Origin: Haloarcula argentinensis DSM 12282
GTDB lineage: Archaea > Halobacteriota > Halobacteria > Halobacteriales > Haloarculaceae
Assembly: GCA_000336895.1 (NCBI GenBank)
Contig: AOLX01000027.1
Span: forward strand, 193,573 to 257,572
DNA: 64,000 nt
Direction of reading: 5' to 3'
Shown here: positions 17,376 to 25,390 of the stretch, piece by piece
Position numbering within the stretch: position 1 is the stretch's first letter
Layout of the letters: every line of letters starts with the position of its first letter
The notes under the pieces: model-generated
Seen by the model: the letters and a program-made list of their open reading frames with translations, nothing else
The model's database searches: none
Told to the model about the DNA's origin: nothing
Program-made: the position numbers and the translations under genes

Positions 17376-18698
17376 ATGGATCGGGACGGCTGGCTGTACG
17401 CCTGGGCACTCGCATCGGTCGCGCTGGGTGCGGGCTCGTTGCTCGTGCCGCTGTATTTCGTCGCTATCGGTGGCGAGACGTTCATGCTGGGCGTTCTCGC
17501 TGGTGTGGCCGCCGCCGCGGGTGCGCCGGGGGCACTGGTTTTCGGCCGCGTCGCCGACAAAACGGGAAAGCGCCGCGCGCTCGTCCTGCTCGCACTCGGA
17601 TTGGCGACCCTCGCGCTGGTGGTCATCTCGCTCACGGAGGAGCCGTGGCTGGTCATCGTCGGCAACGGCCTGCTGTGGTTTGCGGCCGGCGCGGCAGCGC
17701 CGGTGCTGACACTGCTTGTCACCGCCGGAACCGTCGAGCGGGACTGGCCGGCGCGGTTCGCCATCCTGAACCGATACCAGGGCTGGGGGTGGGCCGGTGG
17801 GTTAGTCCTCGGCCTCGTGTGGACAGCGCTGCTCTCTAGACCACTCGGAGAGATCGTCGCTCAACAGTCGCTACTGTGGGTATGTGCGGCCGCTGTCGGC
17901 CTGTCGGCGTTTCTCGCGGCGAAGTGGCTGCCGTCCGATCCCGACGAACTCGACCGTCCACGGGGCAGTCGGATGGCGCGGGCTATCGCCCGGTCGCGCC
18001 GGCTGCCGCTCCGGAGCGTGACGTTCCCGGGCGGTCCGGGCCGGCTGTACTGGCTCACGCGGTCGATACAGCCCCGAGAGGTCGCGGCCCGGTTTTCACC
18101 GTCGCTGACCATCTACTTCGGCGCTGTCATCGCCTTCTTCGTCGGCTTCGGCGTGTTCTGGGGGCCGTTGCCGCTGTATCTCTCGCGGACGCTCGGCTAC
18201 GAGTCGGGAATTATCTTCGCACTGTATCTCGTCTCCAGCGTCGGGTCCGCGCTGTGGTACGGCCGCGCTGGTGAACTTGCAGAACGCTACAGCCCGAGCG
18301 GGCTTCAGGCCGGAAGCCTGCTGGCCCGCGCAGCGCTCCACCCGGCTGTTGCCGCTGTGGGCCTGCTCCTCCCGGCCACGCTCGTCGGCACAGCCGTCAA
18401 CGGTGTCGTGTTCGCCCTCATCGGCGTCGCCTGGGCCGTAATTGCCGTCACCGCGGCCAGCGTCGTCACCCAACTCGCGCCGTCAGCGATTCGCGGCGAG
18501 GCGCTCGGGTTGTACACCGCTATCTCCGGGCTGGCAAGCGGCGTCGGGTCGATACTCGGCGGCTGGCTCGGGGGCTACGACTTCCTGCTCGCGTTCGCCG
18601 TCGCCGGTGCGCTGGTGCTGGTCGGCGCGGCACTGGTCGCGGTCGTCTGGCGTCGCTCGCCGTCAGCGTCTGTCGAAACGGACCCGATCTCGGCGTAA
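17376..18698 (+). CDS. MFS transporter
   Basis: 440 residues from MDRDGWLYAWAL, about 12 hydrophobic helices with a central cytoplasmic loop at residues 190-230 (SRMARAIARSRRLPLRS). FGRVADKTGKRRALVL is the MFS loop 2-3 motif. Substrate unknown. It stands between two GT4 genes, so export of a glycoconjugate precursor is conceivable but untested. Confidence 0.8.
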   Translation: MDRDGWLYAWALASVALGAGSLLVPLYFVAIGGETFMLGVLAGVAAAAGAPGALVFGRVADKTGKRRALVLLALGLATLALVVISLTEEPWLVIVGNGLLWFAAGAAAPVLTLLVTAGTVERDWPARFAILNRYQGWGWAGGLVLGLVWTALLSRPLGEIVAQQSLLWVCAAAVGLSAFLAAKWLPSDPDELDRPRGSRMARAIARSRRLPLRSVTFPGGPGRLYWLTRSIQPREVAARFSPSLTIYFGAVIAFFVGFGVFWGPLPLYLSRTLGYESGIIFALYLVSSVGSALWYGRAGELAERYSPSGLQAGSLLARAALHPAVAAVGLLLPATLVGTAVNGVVFALIGVAWAVIAVTAASVVTQLAPSAIRGEALGLYTAISGLASGVGSILGGWLGGYDFLLAFAVAGALVLVGAALVAVVWRRSPSASVETDPISA

Positions 18699-18720
18699 CA
18701 CTGTCGGCTTCAAACGCCAC

Positions 18721-19770
18721 TCAGGCCAGTTCTTCGTACGTCTCGACCAGCCGCCGGCCGACCCGGTCCAGGCTGTGTTCTCTGGCAGTCTTCTTGGCGT
18801 TCTCGCCCAGCCGATCACGAAGGTCGGGGTTCTCGGCGAGTCGCTCCAGCGCCTCGCGGAACTCGGCCTCGTCCGCACAGATGAGGCAGTCGTGGCCGTC
18901 CTCGTAGTACTCCCGGAACACCGGGATATCTGAGAGGACGACCGCTTTCCCGCAGGCCATCGCCTCCAGTACGGCGATGCCCTGATTCTCCGCCTTCGTC
19001 GGGAACAGGTACACGTCGCCGGCCCCGAACGCGCCGCGGATATCCTCGATCCACCCGGTAAAGGTCACGTTCTCGGGCGGGTCGTTCACCCACCGGGAGA
19101 CAGTCTTGGAGGCCTGTGGTCCGGCGTCATAGGGGCCGAACCACGCGAAGTCGTGTTCCGTCTCCTGTGCGAGTTCACAGAACGTCGTCAGCCCCTTGCG
19201 CTCGAAGACGTTGCCGACGGCGAAGACGACCATCCCGTCCAGATCGTAGCGCTGCCGGTAGTCCTCGCGCATGTCCTCGTAGCCCGCCAGTGCGTCGATG
19301 TCGACGCCGTTTGTCATCGGCCGTATCGGCGCATCGACGGGGTAGGATTCGAGGATATCCTTCGTGTACTCGGAGGGACAGAGCACGAGGTCTGCCTGGG
19401 AGTAGAACCACCGGAGGTAGCGCCCCAGCGCCGGCGCGATCAGGTTCGACCCGCGGAAACTGTCCCGGAAGTCCTCGCGGGTGACGTGAGCGTGCAGAAC
19501 GAGCGGGATGTCTGCCTGCGCCGCGTACCGGGCCACGGCGACGGAGCCGGGTCCGATCATGTTGCAGTGAGCGATGTCGAACTCTCGGAACATCGGGTCG
19601 TTGAACGCGATATTGCCACCCAGCGCCCACGCCGGATGGCCCTCCTGCCAGGGCGTCGTCTCCACCTCGATGTCGGTCTCGGACAGCGCCGCCCGCTGGT
19701 GGTCCACGGCGGTGCCGATGCCCGACCGGTCGAGGCGGTCGGCCAGTTCGAGATAATTCAGGACGCGCAC
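18721..19770 (-). CDS. Glycosyltransferase family 4
   Basis: 349 residues from a GTG (VRVLNYLELADRL). Signature elements: HAHVTREDFRDSF, LCPSEYTKDIL, PMTNGVDIDALAGY, FAVGNVFERKGLTTF and FPTKAENQGIAVLEAMACGKAVV (EX7E). Probably adds a sugar to a lipid-linked or surface glycan. It converges on the MFS gene. The long frame up to 19902 reads into upstream DNA and is not used. Confidence 0.85.
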   Translation of the reverse strand: MRVLNYLELADRLDRSGIGTAVDHQRAALSETDIEVETTPWQEGHPAWALGGNIAFNDPMFREFDIAHCNMIGPGSVAVARYAAQADIPLVLHAHVTREDFRDSFRGSNLIAPALGRYLRWFYSQADLVLCPSEYTKDILESYPVDAPIRPMTNGVDIDALAGYEDMREDYRQRYDLDGMVVFAVGNVFERKGLTTFCELAQETEHDFAWFGPYDAGPQASKTVSRWVNDPPENVTFTGWIEDIRGAFGAGDVYLFPTKAENQGIAVLEAMACGKAVVLSDIPVFREYYEDGHDCLICADEAEFREALERLAENPDLRDRLGENAKKTAREHSLDRVGRRLVETYEELA

Positions 19771-19978
19771 GTCTCGGGCAACTCCGCCGGGGCCGAAAAT
19801 CCTATCGACTTCACCCAAAAAAACGGACCTGATGCGCAGAGAGGTTCCCGACCCTTTTCCGCTGGTCAAACAACTACAGGGTGGGATTTTCTGGCTGTTC
19901 ACAAAGTTTCCAAACTATGACCTCACATCTGCTAGCTCGTTCGGAAGGCATTTTCCCGACGCCGACACAGTACCGCCA

Positions 19979-20266
19979 ATGACGGACGAGGCGACCATCG
20001 CCCGTGAGCGGATCGAGCGCCTCCAGTCGCTCGCTCGCGAGGCCGTTCAGGCCGGCAACGAGGAACGCGCTCGGTCGTACGTCCGTCGCGCTCGGCGCGT
20101 CGCTGAACGCCACCGCCTGCGGTTGCCACGGTCGTTCGAGCGGTCGACGTGTGACGCCTGCGACACGTACCTCCTGCACGGCCACAATGCCCGGTCCCGA
20201 ACGCAGTCCGGCCACGTCGTCATCACGTGCGACTGTGGGTCACAGTCCCGCTACCCGTACGACTGA
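19979..20266 (+). CDS. rnp4: Ribonuclease P protein component 4
   Basis: 95 residues. ERIERLQSLAREAVQAGNEERARSYVRRARRVAERHRLRLPRSFER is the Rpp21/Rpr2 helical core; CDAC and ITCDCGSQSRYPY provide the zinc-binding cysteines. It assists RNase P in maturing tRNA 5' ends. Followed 52 bp later by the YhbY-like gene. Confidence 0.93.
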   Translation: MTDEATIARERIERLQSLAREAVQAGNEERARSYVRRARRVAERHRLRLPRSFERSTCDACDTYLLHGHNARSRTQSGHVVITCDCGSQSRYPYD

Positions 20267-20318
20267 GGATTCTTTACGACTACTGGTTTTAAGGGGCTGT
20301 CCTCGCTAAACGGTGTAC

Positions 20319-20567
20319 ATGAGTGATTCTTCTCGACAGTCGCGGATACACGACCTCGACGCGACGCTTCGCGTCGGCAAACACGGTATCGAATCCGTCG
20401 CAGACGAACTCGACGACCAGCTGGAGAACACGGACCTCGTGAAGGTGAAGTTCCTCCGGTCGTCACGGGGCGGCACGACAGCCGAGGAGCTCGCCGACGA
20501 CCTGGCTGAGATGGTCAATGCTGACGTGATTCAGGTCCGGGGCCACACCGCGGTGTTCGAGAAATGA
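20319..20567 (+). CDS. YhbY/CRS1-YhbY (CRM) family RNA-binding protein
   Basis: 82 residues from MSDSSRQSRI. RIHDLDATLRVGKHGIESVADELDDQLENTDLVKVKFLRSSRGG has the CRM-domain GKxG loop. CRM proteins bind structured RNA, in bacteria with the ribosomal large subunit. The stop overlaps the ATG of the MscS gene. RNase P component 4, CRM and MscS probably form one transcription unit. Confidence 0.85.
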   Translation: MSDSSRQSRIHDLDATLRVGKHGIESVADELDDQLENTDLVKVKFLRSSRGGTTAEELADDLAEMVNADVIQVRGHTAVFEK

Positions 20568-21445
20568 TGCAGGTCCAGCCCCTCGCGGACCTGCTCGCCG
20601 GTCTCGGCGTCCCAGCCGCCGGCTCCATCGCCTCAGCGGTGGTTTTCGTCGTCGTCTTCGTCCTCGTCTACATCCTGGGGAAGGCGATTGTCCTGCCCAT
20701 CGTCGACCGCTCGCTCAAGTCGCGCGACCTCGATACCCACGCTCGGCGACCGCTGAAGAAGGTCGTCAGCATCGGTATCGTGTTCGTCGCCATCTCCGTC
20801 GCCTTCGGGATGGCCGAGTACGGGAACTTCCTGCAGTCGCTGGCGACCATCGCCGCGGCGGCGACGCTGGCCATCGGCTTCGCGATGCAGGACGTCATCT
20901 CGAACTTTGTCGCCGGCGTGTTCATCTACACCGACAAACCGTTCCGGATCGGCGACTGGATCGAGTGGGACGGCAACTCCGGCGTCGTTGAGGACATTAG
21001 CCTCCGTGTTACCCGCGTCCGGACCTTCGACAACGAACTGCTGACCGTGCCGAATTCGAATCTAACTGATGGCGTCATCAAGAACCCTGTCGCCAAGGAG
21101 CAACTCCGCTTGAAGTTCGTGTTCGGCATCGACTACGACGACGACATCGACGAAGCGACTGAAATCATTCTCGACGAGGCCAGGGCACACCCGGAGATTA
21201 TGGACGACCCCGAGCCCTCGGTTCGCCTCGTTGAACTCGGTGACTCCTCCGTCGGACTGCAGTCTCGTATCTGGATCAAGAACCCGAGTCGGTCCGACTT
21301 CGTCAAAACGCGCGCCGAATACGTCAAGTCAGTCAAGCAACGCTTCGATGCCGAGGACATCAATATGCCGTACCCGAACCGGACCATCGGCGGCGGGCTG
21401 GAGATGACCGGACTCGACGGCGTCGTGGAACCGGCCGACGACTGA
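20564..21445 (+). CDS. Mechanosensitive ion channel of the MscS family
   Basis: 293 residues. Three N-terminal membrane helices (the last, ATIAAAATLAIGFAMQDVISNFVAG, is the pore-lining TM3), then the beta domain FRIGDWIEWDGNSGVVEDISLRVTRVRTFDNELLTVPNS and a C-terminal alpha/beta domain. It protects cells from hypo-osmotic shock, an expected need in a halophile. Start overlaps the YhbY stop. Confidence 0.9.
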   Translation: MMQVQPLADLLAGLGVPAAGSIASAVVFVVVFVLVYILGKAIVLPIVDRSLKSRDLDTHARRPLKKVVSIGIVFVAISVAFGMAEYGNFLQSLATIAAAATLAIGFAMQDVISNFVAGVFIYTDKPFRIGDWIEWDGNSGVVEDISLRVTRVRTFDNELLTVPNSNLTDGVIKNPVAKEQLRLKFVFGIDYDDDIDEATEIILDEARAHPEIMDDPEPSVRLVELGDSSVGLQSRIWIKNPSRSDFVKTRAEYVKSVKQRFDAEDINMPYPNRTIGGGLEMTGLDGVVEPADD

Positions 21446-21823
21446 GCCAGCGCTGACGCGATATCGTCACAAGAAACCACGACACACCGATGTTTTACGA
21501 TCTGTGCGACGCTACGTGTGGTTTGGAATCTCCGTGCCGGTTCTTTCCGTATTCGCTTCCCGAAAAGTAGGACGGACATCTCACAGTCATTCGCGTAGAA
21601 CTGACTTCCTCAAATGGCGCTTTGCTGCTGACGAACCACTCGCAGCAAGATGCTACGGTAGCTGAGAGATTTGAACCACAGTCGGAGCAAACGCCTCCCT
21701 GATACAGATCCCTCAGCCGACGCTTCTCGGTTCTCACTGTCGTTCGCACAAAAGTCACGGGCGCTGAGGGACTTGACCGCTTCACAGTTTCTTCGACGCG
21801 TTCGGAGTCGTCCTTACCGTGTC
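21446..21823. other. Intergenic island boundary
   Basis: No convincing gene. A minus-strand frame at 21495-21785 contains CSDCGSN and a CC pair and might be a decayed zinc-ribbon gene. The stretch 21757-21778 copies the 3' end of the tRNA-Arg gene at 30117-30190 and marks the probable left edge of the tRNA-rich island. Confidence 0.45.
21757..21771. repeat. Direct repeat of the tRNA-Arg 3' end (att-like, left)
   Basis: ACGGGCGCTGAGGGA is identical to 30115-30129, and similarity continues for seven more bases with two mismatches. The other copy is the 3' end of tRNA-Arg(TCG). Integrases of archaeal and bacterial elements commonly use tRNA 3' ends and leave such a partial copy at the far end. 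No integrase gene is visible between the copies. Confidence 0.65.
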
Positions 21824-22750
21824 TTATCCACTGATCTGGCCAGTGGCAAGCGCTTGCCCGAGAAGAGCTAACTCTTCCCGGTACTCGACTGTCTCAAGCC
21901 ACCGATCCGGGAGTCCAGTAGCCCCGAAACGCGCGCCGGCGAGAGCCCCAGTCACAGCGCCAAGCGTGTCCGTGTCACCGCCACGGTTGACCGAGGTAAC
22001 GATGGCTACTTCAGCGCTGTCTGCCGTCAGTGCGTCGTATAGCGAGGTCTGTAACGTGTGGACAACGTAGCCGGTGTTCTCCAGTTGCTGTTCATCGATG
22101 AGGTCCGGTATGAGACGGATGGTATCGACGAGTTCGTCCGGTCCATCGCTGTCGATACGTGCGATTGCAGCGGCGAGTGGCGACTCCGCACCACGGAGGA
22201 ACCCAGCGATGGTCTGATTGAGCAGTACACACCCGTATTGACAGCGGGGGTCATGATGCGTAATCGCCGAAGACTGCTTACTTACTCGTTCGAGTGTATC
22301 TGTCCCCTCAGCAAATGCGATGGCGTGCGGAGCACAGCGCATGATGCTGCCGTTCCCGGCGTTTGACCCTTCTGCGCGGCGCTGCCAGACTTCCCGGCCG
22401 GCATCGCGCCATGACGTGCCGCTCTGGTATTCACTAATTGCGTCAGCAGTCATGAGCCCGATATCGAAGGGGCCGTCCTCGTACCACTCGGCGAACCGGT
22501 CAGCAATGTCCTCTCCGTCGAACGCCTGCTGCTCGGCGAGGCTACGCGCAAGACACAACATCATGTCCGTGTCGTCAGTGACGGTCCCAGCTGGTTGGCC
22601 GTGGGTCCCGTGGCCGAGCATCTCTGTCACCCGACCGTGCTCGGTAGCAATCTGCTCCGATGACCGGAACTCGACAGGCCGGCCGAGGGCGTCCCCGCAG
22701 GCAAGTCCCAGTAACGCCCCCTTCGCTCGTTCAATGAGGTCGACTGTCAT
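21824..22750 (-). CDS. ADP-ribosylglycohydrolase family protein (DraG/ARH-like)
   Basis: 308 residues. ERAKGALLGLACGDALGRPVEF, TDDTDMMLCLARSL and GGDTDTLGAVTGALAGARFG carry the paired acidic metal ligands of the DraG/ARH fold, which holds two Mg ions and removes ADP-ribose from proteins or nucleic acids. Here it is the most downstream gene of the minus-strand island that includes Ro60 and the tRNA array, so an RNA-directed role is possible, but nothing in the protein proves it. Confidence 0.85.
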   Translation of the reverse strand: MTVDLIERAKGALLGLACGDALGRPVEFRSSEQIATEHGRVTEMLGHGTHGQPAGTVTDDTDMMLCLARSLAEQQAFDGEDIADRFAEWYEDGPFDIGLMTADAISEYQSGTSWRDAGREVWQRRAEGSNAGNGSIMRCAPHAIAFAEGTDTLERVSKQSSAITHHDPRCQYGCVLLNQTIAGFLRGAESPLAAAIARIDSDGPDELVDTIRLIPDLIDEQQLENTGYVVHTLQTSLYDALTADSAEVAIVTSVNRGGDTDTLGAVTGALAGARFGATGLPDRWLETVEYREELALLGQALATGQISG

Positions 22751-22850
22751 GGATCATGACGAGAGCGTAGCCGATGTAGTGTTTTGGTTTCAGCGTGTTT
22801 CCCACGTAGACGCTGCCTTTCTCCGGTGTCTTCCTGATGCTTGGCGGCCA

Positions 22851-23135
22851 CTACGACTCCACGGGTGTGACACCGGTGAGTTCGCTAAGCGAAGCTGTGA
22901 TCGAACGCGCAGGTGGCGCGATGTCTGTCTCTATAGTAACACGGACGGTCACCTCAGTCGCCGACAGGCCGGGCTGGAGACGACAGAGATCCTCGATAGT
23001 GACAGCGAGCACGCCCTCAACGCGCGAGAGCCGCCGCTGGGCGTCGGTCGTGAGGCCACCGTCCGCGCCGTTAGGGACGCGAACTGTGACCGTCATCGTC
23101 GTCTGTCGTGTCTCGGTGTCACTGGTGAGTTCCAT
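22851..23135 (-). CDS. Small acidic protein of unknown function
   Basis: 94 residues from MELTSDTETRQ. The sequence alternates strands and helices (MTVTVRVP, LTTDAQRRLSRVEGVLAVTIEDLCR, ATEVTVRVTIETDIAPPARSITASLSEL), suggesting a small alpha/beta ferredoxin-like fold. Family not recognised. It lies between tRNA-Gly and the ADP-ribosylglycohydrolase gene, all on the same strand, and may belong to the same island function. Confidence 0.5.
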   Translation of the reverse strand: MELTSDTETRQTTMTVTVRVPNGADGGLTTDAQRRLSRVEGVLAVTIEDLCRLQPGLSATEVTVRVTIETDIAPPARSITASLSELTGVTPVES

Positions 23136-23193
23136 TGTCGTACCTCCATTGGTGGAGCGACCCGGCGGGCAGTCCCGACGCGCCACTCCGGAT

Positions 23194-23267
23194 GCGCGAG
23201 AGGTGATTCGAACACCTGTTTCAGCCGTGGCATGGCTGCGTGATCGGCCAGACTACACGACTCGCGC
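23194..23267 (-). tRNA. tRNA-Gly(GCC)
   Basis: Perfect 7-bp acceptor GCGCGAG/CTCGCGC, T-arm AGGTG-TTCGAAT-CACCT and anticodon arm CAGCC-ATGCCAC-GGCTG with anticodon GCC. It is the last gene of the array, downstream of the Ro60 gene. Confidence 0.9.
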
Positions 23268-23285
23268 AAAAACTGTAGAAACGGT

Positions 23286-24815
23286 TCAGACTGGCCGGTA
23301 CGCCTCAATATCGTCGATGACCTGCATCGGTTCCTCGGCGTAGCCGATAAACTCCAGGACCTGCTCCGACCAGCCCGAGATGTTGTAAACGTTCTCGTAG
23401 CCTTCCGGCGTCACGAGATCGCCATACGATGCGAGGTCAATCATGTACAGCGCCGCTTCCGGCGCCACGTCTTCACGGTAGTCCTCGAAGGCCGCCTTGA
23501 CCGTCCGGTCCTGGTCACCGAAGTGGTGTATCGAGTCCCAGATTTGCATGTCCGTGAAGAGGACGACACGATCGGCTTCGAGTTCCTCCTCACGGAGGTA
23601 ATCGAGGACTTTCCAACCGTTCGTCGAGTTCCCGACATCGTTGTCGATACCCATAACGGCCCGCTGCCGCTGCAGGACTGGTGTCTCGATGTGGGTGGAA
23701 ACAGTCCGGAAGTCTGTCCCGAAGCCGCCAACGCGGGCACCCTGCTCGGCAAGGACTGCACCGAACAGCGCTCCGATCTCCTTGCGCTGGAGCGACCCTC
23801 GATGAGAGAGCATAGCGGTCATCGATCCCGAGAGGTCCACGCCGACGAACGTGTCACCGAGGCCGTCAGGGACGTGCTCAATAGCCACGTCCACGGCTTG
23901 TTCGAGCCAGCGCTCGACCTCGGGCGCCTCGATACCAGCGTCCTGCAGCGCCGTGTACGCCTGGTAATACCGGAACGGGTACAGCGGCGCATGCCGGACC
24001 GAATCGAGGTCGAGGTGGCCGACAATCGTCTCCCCGTCGACCCCGGCTTCGAGCATGTTCCGGAGGTTCCGAATTGAGGCGAAGATAGGCAGCGAGTACT
24101 TGTCGTCTTCGATGAGTGTCTCCCACGCCTTGGCGGTGTTCCCGCGTTCAGAGATGACTGTCTCCCATGTATTCGGTGACGGCAGTGGGTCGACATCCGG
24201 GTAGTCGTCGAGGTCACCACGCATGAACCGCTCGAACAGGTCTTCTTGTTCGTCGTTAACCGGCGTCGGGTGGACACGGTTGAATACGTCGTGCAGCGTC
24301 ACCTCCCGCCGTGGCAGCGCGTACTTCTCCAGCGAGTACGCGTCGGCCATTCCGACCAGCGCGTCTTCGATACCACGCCGTAGCGGCCACGGCGCAGTGC
24401 CGCCAAACAGCGTGTCGTGGACTGCCAGTGCCGTCGCTGTTTCGTCCATCCGCTGGACGATGGCCGGCGTCCACGCCCGAATGAGCGACTCGTCCGAGTC
24501 GTCTTTGAACCGGTCGTCGTTCGCGGCGAGCACAAGCAGCACCTGCGGGATGTCCCGGAGATGCATCTCCTGACGCGCGTACGCGGCCAGTTTGAGGACG
24601 AACTCCGGATCTTCGGCCGCCGCGGCGTCGAACCGCTTGACGACCGCCCGCAGGTGCTCGGTGTCGTCCTCGTAGTACGAATCCTCCAGCAGCTGGTTGA
24701 TCGTTCGTTTGTACAGTGCGAGTCGTGGGTCCGCAGGCTGGAACGCTTCACCGCCCTCGTGGTTGGTGGTGCGTGTCGCCTCCGCGACCGTCTGTTTCGT
24801 ATCGTTCAGTTTCAT
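23286..24815 (-). CDS. rsr: Ro60/TROVE domain protein (Rsr homolog)
   Basis: 509 residues from MKLNDTKQTV, close to the usual 520-540 of Ro60/Rsr. The N-terminal two-thirds (QPADPRLALYKRTINQLLEDSYYEDDTEHL, YARQEMHLRDIPQVLLVLAAND) is the HEAT-like TROVE ring that binds misfolded RNA and Y RNA. The C-terminal von Willebrand A domain has an intact MIDAS, DLSGS at residues 327-331, with the later threonine and VVLFTDMQIW. In bacteria Rsr works with Y RNA and exonucleases in RNA degradation and stress survival. Four Y-RNA-like genes lie 135 bp upstream, and the gene sits inside a tRNA array. Confidence 0.9.
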   Translation of the reverse strand: MKLNDTKQTVAEATRTTNHEGGEAFQPADPRLALYKRTINQLLEDSYYEDDTEHLRAVVKRFDAAAAEDPEFVLKLAAYARQEMHLRDIPQVLLVLAANDDRFKDDSDESLIRAWTPAIVQRMDETATALAVHDTLFGGTAPWPLRRGIEDALVGMADAYSLEKYALPRREVTLHDVFNRVHPTPVNDEQEDLFERFMRGDLDDYPDVDPLPSPNTWETVISERGNTAKAWETLIEDDKYSLPIFASIRNLRNMLEAGVDGETIVGHLDLDSVRHAPLYPFRYYQAYTALQDAGIEAPEVERWLEQAVDVAIEHVPDGLGDTFVGVDLSGSMTAMLSHRGSLQRKEIGALFGAVLAEQGARVGGFGTDFRTVSTHIETPVLQRQRAVMGIDNDVGNSTNGWKVLDYLREEELEADRVVLFTDMQIWDSIHHFGDQDRTVKAAFEDYREDVAPEAALYMIDLASYGDLVTPEGYENVYNISGWSEQVLEFIGYAEEPMQVIDDIEAYRPV

Positions 24816-24871
24816 GCTATCACCGGCGTCGCAAGAGTCGACGCCGAACCCGCTCACCGCGAGCGGAACAC

Positions 24872-24945
24872 GTCCCTGACAGGATTCGAACCTGTGGCAC
24901 CCGGCTTCGAAGGCCGGTGCTCGTTCCGAACTGAGCTACAGGGAC
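24872..24945 (-). tRNA. tRNA-Arg(TCG), array copy
   Basis: Acceptor GTCCCTG/CAGGGAC, D-arm GCTC...GAGC, anticodon arm CCGGC-CTTCGAA-GCCGG and T-arm ACAGG-TTCGAAT-CCTGT. It duplicates the anticodon of the tRNA-Arg at 30117-30190 but with an unrelated acceptor stem. It lies between Y-like RNA 1 and the Ro60 gene. Confidence 0.9.
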
Positions 24946-24949
24946 AAGC

Positions 24950-25080
24950 GGTGGTCGGAAAATCGCTGGAGCGAGGGATACTGTGTTACCAGTTACACCA
25001 GAGCGGCCGGTCCGCTCCCGGGACTCGAACCCGGAGTAGTCGCTCCACAAGCGAAGGAACACTCCAGCTCGGCGACCACC
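24950..25080 (-). ncRNA. Candidate Y RNA 1, tRNA-mimicking
   Basis: 131 nt. Closing helix GGTGGTCG/CGACCACC, internal loop CCGA opposite GATTTTC, second helix GCTGGAG/CTCCAGC, then TGTTCCTTC. Inside, in order: a hairpin with loop TTGTGGA like a His(GTG) anticodon arm, a T-arm CCGGG-TTCGAGT-CCCGG, an acceptor-like stem GAGCGG/CCGCTC closed by the loop ACCGG, and a D-arm GTGT-AACTGGTA-ACAC. This is a tRNA circularly permuted between D-arm and anticodon arm, with a long stem attached at that point. Bacterial Y RNAs of the YrlA type combine a Ro-binding stem with a tRNA-like module in this way. Ro60 binding is inferred. Confidence 0.75.
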
Positions 25081-25148
25081 GTTGGATTCGCATTGCTCAT
25101 CCAACGAGGTCTTCCTCACCGTGTTCAGAAGACTACCTGATGAGTGAT
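25081..25148 (-). other. Spacer with two hairpins between Y-like RNAs 1 and 2
   Basis: A 7-bp hairpin (GTTGGAT/ATCCAAC, 25081-25105) touches the 5' end of Y-like RNA 1. A second one (GTCTTC/GAAGAC) covers about 25108-25138. They may be processing signals or parts of the transcript; no function can be assigned. Confidence 0.35.
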
Positions 25149-25290
25149 GGCGACCGGGAAATTATCGAAGCGGGCCCGGTGTCGGGTCGGTCCCTTTGTC
25201 CGGACATAACGATAGGCCGGAGAAGCCTACCGTCAGGGCTTGAACCTGATGGATACCTGATCGAAGAAACACTTCGACTCGACGGTCACC
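25149..25290 (-). ncRNA. Candidate Y RNA 2, tRNA-mimicking
   Basis: 142 nt. Closing helix GGTGACCG/CGGTCGCC, internal loop TCGA opposite AATTTCC, second helix GTCGAAG/CTTCGAT, then TGTTTCTTC. Internal parts: T-arm TCAGG-TTCAAGC-CCTGA, capped acceptor-like stem CGGTAGGC/GCCTATCG, and D-arm GTCC-GGACAAAG-GGAC. Both closing helices differ in sequence from those of RNA 1 yet remain paired, which is covariation support. The order of parts is the same as in RNA 1. Confidence 0.72.
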
Positions 25291-25299
25291 ACGAATGAT

Positions 25300-25380
25300 A
25301 GCGGCCGGGAAATCGACGGAGCGGTGCGGGAGTTGAACCCGCTGGGTGCCGGGAAGGAACGCTCCATCTCGACGGCCGCC
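25300..25380 (-). ncRNA. Candidate Y RNA 3, short form with a T-arm
   Basis: 81 nt. Closing helix GGCGGCCG/CGGCCGCT (last pair G-U), internal loop TCGA opposite GATTTCC, nine-bp second helix GATGGAGCG/CGCTCCGTC, then TTCCTTC. The apical part holds only a T-arm-like hairpin GCGGG-TTCAACT-CCCGC; the D-arm and acceptor-like stem are missing. The shared stem and loop elements place it in the family with RNAs 1, 2 and 4. Confidence 0.7.
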
Positions 25381-25390
25381 GACGGATGGT

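Noticed and set aside
21495..21785. Minus-strand frame with CSDCGSN, possible zinc-ribbon protein
   Set aside because: Only one CxxC pair is convincing, the rest is not protein-like, and it covers the repeat copy; kept as a possible decayed gene, not as a CDS.
24950..25080. Two separate degenerate tRNAs (His-like and a T-arm-less one)
   Set aside because: The acceptor ends only pair when both halves are read as one RNA (GGTGGTCG with CGACCACC), and three neighbouring copies share the same plan.
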